From Pectobacterium actinidiae (GTDB lineage Bacteria; Pseudomonadota; Gammaproteobacteria; Enterobacterales; Enterobacteriaceae), in contig NZ_JRMH01000002.1 in the NCBI RefSeq assembly GCF_000803315.1, positions 1 to 64,000 of the forward strand: a stretch of DNA of 64,000 nucleotides, read 5' to 3'. Each line of letters starts with the position of its first letter. The stretch's first letter is position 1. The notes below the pieces were generated by a model, which saw nothing but the letters and a program-made list of their open reading frames with translations, was not told the DNA's origin and ran no database searches. Of this stretch, positions 58,776 through 64,000 are shown in pieces. The position numbers and the translations under genes are program-made.

Positions 58776-59105
58776 TCAGAAATCACACATCGGAATCATT
58801 CCCTTACATTGGGCAAGACAACTGTGGAAGCGCGTACTTCCATAATCACCAGGAATACCAAGTAGATAAGAGCACTCAGCAATACAACGATCTATATCTG
58901 AGGTTGAAATATTATTATTTACAATAATATCTTCCAGTGTTTTTTTCTTAAAAAAACAAGATGTATCCCTGTCTATAACATTTATTTTTTGATTTAAAAA
59001 ATCGATAGGAATAACTTTCCCTTCCGATCCAATCGCATTACTGGAAAATAAAAAACAAGACATAAAAACGGGCAAAGAAATTGATAATACAAATGACCTT
59101 AACAT
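58776..59105 (-). CDS. Small secreted twin-CX3C cysteine protein
   Basis: 109 residues, not recognised. An N-terminal Sec signal peptide (MLRSFVLSISLPVFMSCFLF) ends near residue 26. The mature part has six cysteines: C50, the CX3C pair C74/C78 (DRCIAECSY), the CX3C pair C96/C100 (HSCLAQCKG) and C107. Two CX3C motifs 17 residues apart suggest a disulfide-stapled helical hairpin. It is separated by 172 bp from the ferredoxin gene downstream and may have its own promoter. Function unknown; the oxidised periplasm or the extracellular space is the likely location. AT-rich codon use. Confidence 0.75.
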   Translation of the reverse strand: MLRSFVLSISLPVFMSCFLFSSNAIGSEGKVIPIDFLNQKINVIDRDTSCFFKKKTLEDIIVNNNISTSDIDRCIAECSYLLGIPGDYGSTRFHSCLAQCKGMIPMCDF

Positions 59106-59192
59106 AAATAAATCCTTTAAAAATATGTTAAATAAAATATAAAATGCAACTATATTAGTTATTGGAATTTCATCATGAAAAACTAACCTTTA

Positions 59193-59444
59193 TTATTCAC
59201 TCACATCCTTATTCACATAAACCGTGAAGCCGTCTGGTTTTAAATCGGGATGGTCAATTGAAATATCATTTATCACTTTACCTGTTAAGGTATAAATTAA
59301 GTGACCTGCCACATGTAGGCATTTTTCATACTCTTCCTGAGGCAAGGTTGTTTTCAGCACCGCTAACTCTGCTTTGATTTGTTCGATAAGAACGATTGAT
59401 TTTTCAATTAAACTTGCTGCAATTTTTTTATCCGAGATAAACAT
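59193..59444 (-). CDS. Hypothetical 83-residue protein
   Basis: Not recognised. MFISDKKIAASLIEKSIVLI begins a protein with a first half of long amphipathic helices (to about residue 50) and a second part ISIDHPDLKPDGFTVYVN with strand character; one cysteine at 42. No signal peptide or membrane segment is evident. It is the first gene of the AT-rich cassette, 87 bp before the twin-CX3C gene. No function can be assigned. A small helical protein at the head of a cassette could be a regulator or partner, but that is only a guess. Confidence 0.65.
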   Translation of the reverse strand: MFISDKKIAASLIEKSIVLIEQIKAELAVLKTTLPQEEYEKCLHVAGHLIYTLTGKVINDISIDHPDLKPDGFTVYVNKDVSE

Positions 59445-60298
59445 ATTACGATCCTAATGGTATGTTTGAAAATAGCTTCCATGCGTTCTATTAACGCTAC
59501 CTTTCACACATTTAACAGTCAAGAAAAACCTATCTTGTCAACAAAAAATATGTGGCGAAAAATATTTATACATCTCAACGCCTACAGCCTATTGATGGCT
59601 TCCCTATTTTTAGTTTTTTCTTAGCGCTACAGTAGGAGACGAGAAGTTCAGCGGTCTACTCTCTCTGCAAACGGAGTAAAATTGACCTGTGTGTTTATCC
59701 TGATCCAAAGCATTAAGTTAGCAAGATAATTATTTTGTTGATAATAAATCATTTATTCCTATAACGATCCTATTTATCAATAGGCCTTATTGATTATTCA
59801 TATCGATAGAAAAAGATTTATTTGAAATCATTTTTAACAAAAAAAAAATAACAAACAAAAAAACCTCATGAATTAATTAACCTTTTTAAATAAGTCAGAG
59901 GAAATCAGAGGATTTATCTTTCCACGTGATGCTTATTTTTAATATTTGATGGCGATCACAATTGTCCATGAAGAGAATAAACCACACATATAAGATGGAT
60001 GAAAATAAAGAATCCAGATTGAAACAACAGAGATAAAAAAACATAACACAATGAATTTAAATGATTTAAATGGAAATTAGTTTCTATTTAAAAGCAGTAG
60101 ACACAAATCCTCTCAACTGTCCTCTGTTATTTAATATATATATTTAACGCCCCATCTTGTATTGTTTATTTTTTCTGTTAACACTTATCTCGGCTTTATA
60201 GACAAACCTTAATTTCATTTTTGTTGAAACAGCCTTTTTTATTACACAGGGTGTGTAGTGATAAATACCCAAAAAATCTATGTCAAGGAGAGTACACA
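59445..60298. promoter_or_regulatory. Upstream regulatory region of the first pectate lyase gene
   Basis: 854 bp, very AT-rich, no credible gene. It contains a CRP-like site TTTGA-N6-TCACA at 59945-59960. The 27-bp block at 60204-60230, shared with the other two pel upstream regions, holds on the minus strand GAAA-N6-TTT resembling a KdgR box, and as a whole a TTTCA-N7-TGAAA palindrome. Ribosome binding site AAGGAG at 60285-60290. Part of it must also hold the promoter of the divergent cassette. Long upstream regions of this kind are usual for pel genes. Confidence 0.7.
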
Positions 60299-61423
60299 AT
60301 GAAATACCTACTGCCTTCTGCAGCCGCTGGGCTGTTGCTGCTTGCTGCCCAACCTACGATGGCGGCAAATACAGGGGGTTATGCCACCACGGACGGCGGC
60401 GACATTTCCGGTGCGGTGAAAAAGACAGCGCGTTCTCTGCAAGAGATCGTCGATATCATTGAAGCTGCGAAAAAAGATTCAAGCGGTAAAGCGGTCAAAG
60501 GCGGAGCCTATCCGCTCGTCATTACCTACAACGGTAATGAAGATGCGCTAATCAAAGCCGCTGAAGCTAACATCTGCGGCCAGTGGAGCAAAGATCCGCG
60601 CGGTGTAGAAATTAAAGAGTTCACCAAGGGGATCACCATCCTCGGTACCAACGGTTCTTCCGCTAACTTCGGTATCTGGATGGTTAACTCTTCCAATGTT
60701 GTCGTGCGTAATATGCGTTTCGGCTACATGCCGGGCGGAGCAAAAGATGGCGATGCCATCCGCATCGATAACACACCAAATGTCTGGATCGATCACAACG
60801 AGATCTTCGCCAAGAACCACGAATGCGAAGGTACGCCAGACGGTGACACGACCTTTGAGTCTGCTATTGATATTAAAAAAGCATCAACCAACGTCACGGT
60901 GTCGTACAACTATATCCATGGCGTGAAAAAGGTCGGTCTGAGCGGTTCAAGCAACACGGATACCGGCCGTAACCTGACTTACCATCACAACATTTACAGC
61001 GATGTTAACTCACGTCTGCCACTACAGCGTGGTGGTCAGGTACACGCATACAATAACTTGTATAGCGGTGTTACAGATTCAGGCCTGAATGTCCGTCAGA
61101 AAGGGATTGCGCTGATCGAAAGCAACTGGTTCGAAAATGCGAAAAACCCAGTAACGGCACGCAACGATACTTCCAATTTCGGTACCTGGGAACTCCGTAA
61201 CAACAACATTACCAGCCCATCTGATTTTGCTAAATACAACATCACTTGGGGTAAACCTTCTTCAGCTCACATCAATGCGGATGACTGGAAAAGCACCGGT
61301 AAATTCCCAGCTGTCTCATATAGCTACTCTCCAGTTTCTGCACAATGCGTGAAGGATAAACTGGCAAGCTACGCTGGCGTAGGTAAAAACCAGGCGGTAC
61401 TGACAGCAGCCAACTGTAAATAA
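60299..61423 (+). CDS. Secreted pectate lyase, polysaccharide lyase family 1 (PelA/PelC type)
   Basis: Cleaves polygalacturonate by Ca2+-dependent beta-elimination in plant cell walls; exported by Sec then by the Out type II system. Signal peptide MKYLLPSAAAGLLLLAAQPT-MA, cleaved before A23. The right-handed parallel beta-helix carries WIDHNEIF, Ca2+-binding D150, D152, E187 and D191, K211 and the catalytic RLPLQR (R239 and R244). Start set at the ATG at 60299 behind AAGGAG; the frame opens 26 codons upstream through the conserved regulatory block, which is not coding. 374 residues. Its signal sequence matches the third pel gene more than the second. Confidence 0.95.
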   Translation: MKYLLPSAAAGLLLLAAQPTMAANTGGYATTDGGDISGAVKKTARSLQEIVDIIEAAKKDSSGKAVKGGAYPLVITYNGNEDALIKAAEANICGQWSKDPRGVEIKEFTKGITILGTNGSSANFGIWMVNSSNVVVRNMRFGYMPGGAKDGDAIRIDNTPNVWIDHNEIFAKNHECEGTPDGDTTFESAIDIKKASTNVTVSYNYIHGVKKVGLSGSSNTDTGRNLTYHHNIYSDVNSRLPLQRGGQVHAYNNLYSGVTDSGLNVRQKGIALIESNWFENAKNPVTARNDTSNFGTWELRNNNITSPSDFAKYNITWGKPSSAHINADDWKSTGKFPAVSYSYSPVSAQCVKDKLASYAGVGKNQAVLTAANCK

Positions 61424-61470
61424 ACGCGTTAAGACCGATGTATTGCATTCATCCTGCATCGGTCTCTTCC

Positions 61471-61500
61471 TGAGCGAGTGCTTCGGCCTCGCTCATTTTT
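61471..61500 (+). terminator. Terminator after first pel gene
   Basis: TGAGCGAG/CTCGCTCA stem with a 9-nt loop (TGCTTCGGC) and five T directly after. Typical intrinsic terminator, so each pel gene is its own transcription unit. Confidence 0.93.
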
Positions 61501-62083
61501 AAGAGGCCCGCGCAGGATTATCACTTCATGAAAATAGACGTCATGCTAATGATAGTTTCCCCCATAAGCGGCTACGAACAAGGAGGCCTATTTTTCATCA
61601 CTAAATAAACGCCATATAATGATTAATAATAATTATATTTTTACAAACTAAAATTCACGATAAATTTTACTCATCACGTAAAAAATATTGAATATGCCTG
61701 TGATAGTATATTTTGACTTAAGATGATTTCCTTACGCTAGCGGCAGCGATTGCCACAATAAAAATAACCCTTTAAACCCCAACCAATAAAGAAACCCGAG
61801 TGCATTTATTTTTTACCAAAAAAAATAACCTTATGATTTTCGGTTACTTTAAAAGAAAATCGTTTCTCATAAAATCCAAATTACCCAACCATCAGTATTA
61901 CGAAATGTTTCCGCTCTGATACATTTAATATTTCACCCTTGAACTGACCTTATTTTTTGACCACACTCCCCTTGGTTTTTTATCAAACCGATATTCATTT
62001 TTGTTGAAAAATTTGTACCTGTTACATCGGGCATAGGGATCGATAAATGCCCACGAAAATTCTATTCCAAGGAGACAGTCATA
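61501..62083. promoter_or_regulatory. pelB upstream regulatory region
   Basis: 583 bp, AT-rich, no gene seen. A 26-bp version of the shared pel block is at 61985-62010, 74 bp before the start codon, one base shorter and with a weaker KdgR-like half (GAAT). No convincing CRP site was found by eye. AAGGAG precedes the start at 62071-62076. Confidence 0.65.
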
Positions 62084-63208
62084 ATGAAATATCTATTACC
62101 TACTGCAGCCACTGGGTTGTTATTGCTTGCAGCTCAGCCAGCCATGGCAGCAAATACGGGCGGTTATGCCACTACGGATGGTGGCGACGTTTCTGGCGCC
62201 GTGAAAAAAACGGCACGTTCTATGAAAGAAATTGTGGATATAATTGAAGCCGCACAAGTGGATTCAAAAGGCAAGAAAGTCAAAGGCGGTGCTTACCCGC
62301 TCTTCATCACCTATAGTGGTAATGAAGATTCATTAATCAAAGCGGCTGAAAAGAATATCTGCGGCCAGTGGAGCAAAGACGCTCGCGGCGTACAAATCAA
62401 AGAATTCACCAAAGGCATTACTATTCAGGGCACCAATGGCTCATCCGCCAACTTCGGTGTTTGGATCGTGAACTCTTCTAACGTTGTGGTACGTAACATG
62501 CGCTTTGGCTATATGCCGGGCGGCGCGCAAGACGGTGATGCCATTCGTATCGATAACTCACCAAACGTCTGGATCGACCACAACGAGATCTTTGCCAAGA
62601 ACTTTGAGTGTAAAGGCACGCCAGATAATGACACGACCTTTGAGTCGGCTGTCGATATCAAGAAAGGGTCAACTAACGTCACGGTATCCTACAACTATAT
62701 TCATGGCATCAAGAAAGTCGGCCTGAGCGGTTCAAGCAATACGGATACGGGTCGTAACCTGACTTATCATCACAATATCTATCGCGATGTTAACTCACGT
62801 CTGCCGCTACAGCGTGGTGGTCTGGTTCACGCGTACAACAACCTGTATGACGGCATCACCGGTTCAGGCTTTAACGTCCGTCAGAAAGGGATCGCACTGA
62901 TTGAAAGCAACTGGTTCGAGAATGCACTCAACCCAGTGACAGCACGTAACGACAGCTCCAACTTTGGTACCTGGGAGCTGCGTAACAACAACATTACGAA
63001 ACCGGCAGACTTCTCCAAATACAAAATCACCTGGGGAAAACCTTCCTCTCCTCACATCAATGCGGATGACTGGAAGAGCACCGGTAAGTTCCCTACCGTC
63101 TCCTATAAGTACACCCCGGTTTCTGCACAGTGCGTGAAGGATAAACTGGCAAACTATGCTGGCGTAGGCAAAAACCTGGCAGTACTGACAGCAGCTAACT
63201 GCAAATAA
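62084..63208 (+). CDS. pelB: Secreted pectate lyase PelB
   Basis: PL1 pectate lyase. Its signal peptide MKYLLPTAATGLLLLAAQPA-MA differs by one residue from the Erwinia carotovora PelB leader widely used for periplasmic export. The protein aligns without gaps to the first pel product over all 374 residues, retaining the Ca2+ ligands (D150, D152, E187, D191), K211 and RLPLQR at 239-244. Cysteines, including C93 and C176, are conserved between the two. Differences are scattered, for example at residues 47-66 and 215-240, consistent with an old duplication. It has its own upstream block and terminator. Confidence 0.95.
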   Translation: MKYLLPTAATGLLLLAAQPAMAANTGGYATTDGGDVSGAVKKTARSMKEIVDIIEAAQVDSKGKKVKGGAYPLFITYSGNEDSLIKAAEKNICGQWSKDARGVQIKEFTKGITIQGTNGSSANFGVWIVNSSNVVVRNMRFGYMPGGAQDGDAIRIDNSPNVWIDHNEIFAKNFECKGTPDNDTTFESAVDIKKGSTNVTVSYNYIHGIKKVGLSGSSNTDTGRNLTYHHNIYRDVNSRLPLQRGGLVHAYNNLYDGITGSGFNVRQKGIALIESNWFENALNPVTARNDSSNFGTWELRNNNITKPADFSKYKITWGKPSSPHINADDWKSTGKFPTVSYKYTPVSAQCVKDKLANYAGVGKNLAVLTAANCK

Positions 63209-63293
63209 ACGTCGTTAGGCTTTCTGGGCCGTACCAAAACAGGAAGCGATAAGCCTGAATGTCCAGCAACCGTGATTCTTCACGCCGAGACCC

Positions 63294-63323
63294 GAGCGAG
63301 CTCTAAGAGCTCGCTCATTTTTT
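63294..63323 (+). terminator. Terminator after pelB
   Basis: Perfect 10-bp stem GAGCGAGCTC/GAGCTCGCTC with a TAA loop, followed by ATTTTTTA. Strong intrinsic terminator. Confidence 0.93.
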
Positions 63324-63907
63324 ATAGAAATTCAGGCGCGAGTATGGATCGGTATTCTAAAATAAGCACCAATTAAATAACATGCTAATTATTTAATATA
63401 GAAATCAATAGCTGTATTTATTAATAAACATAACCATCATTTAATTAAGGATTAAATGATTAAAATAATCGCCATTCATCAACGCGTGATTAACTGATAA
63501 TTTGATCGGCATCAAAAATTTATGACAGCATCATCTCAACAACGGGATTTCACTTATTTATTGATGTCGCTCACAGTTATCACCTTTATCAAATCACATC
63601 CATGACAGAGGCATAAAAAGAAATATAATTTTATTTTTCATAAAAATCTTCAGCACCTTTATTTTAGAAAAAATGAAAAAAATATCACTTTGTAAAATAG
63701 ACACTTATCAACCATTAATATTCCGATCGCTATTCGCCATACATATTTACCGTCTAAACATTGAATTATTTTATTTTTATGATAAGACTTAAGTCGGATT
63801 TCAATAAACCTTGATTTCATTTTTATTGAAACGCCAAAAAAATATAATCTGGGTTATGTGGAGCATTAATACCCAAACAATAATTCAATTCCAAGGAGAG
63901 TACCTGA
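63324..63907. promoter_or_regulatory. Upstream regulatory region of the third pel gene
   Basis: 584 bp, AT-rich, no gene. The shared 27-bp block is at 63806-63832 (minus strand GAAATCAAGGTTTAT, the best KdgR-like match of the three), 76 bp before the start. A CRP-like ATTGA-N6-TCACA lies at 63560-63575, about 230 bp upstream of the block, much as for the first gene. AAGGAG is at 63893-63898. Confidence 0.7.
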
Positions 63908-64000
63908 ATGAAATACCTACTGCCTTCTGCAGCCGCTGGGCTGTTATTACTTGCGGCTCAACCGACAATGGCGGCAAATACGGGGGGTTATGCCACCACT
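63908..64000 (+). CDS. Pectate lyase, PL1 family (5' part only)
   Basis: The window ends after 31 codons. The visible protein MKYLLPSAAAGLLLLAAQPT then MAANTGGYATT equals the signal peptide and mature start of the first pel gene, while the DNA differs at several third positions, so this is a paralogue and not an assembly duplicate. By the usual order it would be the third pel gene of the cluster; the rest cannot be judged. Confidence 0.9.
   Translation, partial: MKYLLPSAAAGLLLLAAQPTMAANTGGYATT

Noticed and set aside
59781..60180. Possible insertion sequence remnant in the AT-rich region before the first pel gene
   Set aside because: No terminal inverted repeats, target duplication or transposase fragment could be found; base composition alone is explained by a pel regulatory region.

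Overview
The window looks like a chromosomal segment of a soft-rot enterobacterium, most likely Pectobacterium. The gene order of its core (rrn; yrdA-aroE-dprA; def-fmt-rsmB-trkA-mscL; alpha, spc, S10 and str operons; tus-yheO; fkpA-slyX-slyD-kefB-kefG-yheS-prkB-crp-argD-pabA) matches what is known of Escherichia coli. The right end carries tandem pectate lyase genes whose signal peptides are the classical Erwinia carotovora PelB leader or near variants of it. All identifications come from reading the sequence and from remembered family knowledge; no database search was run.

Layout. Positions 1-5.4 kb hold a minus-strand rRNA operon (16S, tRNA-Glu, 23S) with tandem P1/P2 promoters. From 5.4 to 9.8 kb lie yrdA (frameshifted near its 3' end) and the convergent yrdB-aroE-tsaC-yrdD-smg-dprA operon. 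From 9.9 to 14.9 kb are def-fmt-rsmB-trkA-mscL, followed by the ribosome-rescue gene arfA, which carries an internal hairpin. From 15.1 to 28.8 kb the alpha, spc and S10 ribosomal protein operons run on the minus strand with recognisable leaders, promoters and terminators. From 29.1 to 36.4 kb are bfr-bfd, the str operon (rpsL-rpsG-fusA-tuf), tusBCD and yheO.

From 36.5 to 43.8 kb two blocks sit between yheO and fkpA that E. coli lacks at this place. One is eptA-pmrA-pmrB, a lipid A phosphoethanolamine transferase with its two-component system and a PmrA-box-like direct repeat upstream. The other is a vitamin-B6-linked trio: a second-type serine hydroxymethyltransferase, a YggS-like PLP-binding protein and a divergent MocR regulator. 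From 43.8 to 57.3 kb enterobacterial core genes resume. This part has an ERIC-like element abutting the kefB stop codon and an inserted LysE/RhtB-type exporter.

From 57.6 to 59.4 kb is a compact AT-rich minus-strand cassette of four small genes: an 83-residue orphan, a secreted twin-CX3C protein, a strikingly plant-like [2Fe-2S] ferredoxin, and a Tat-signal protein of unknown function. This is the best candidate for an undescribed system. From 59.4 kb to the end are long AT-rich regulatory regions and three tandem pectate lyase genes, the last cut by the window edge. A conserved block about 70 bp before each start contains KdgR-box-like sequence, and CRP-like sites lie further upstream of the first and third genes. 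PmrAB (also known as PehRS in soft-rot bacteria), CRP and the pel genes are all part of the known plant-virulence regulatory circuitry of this group.
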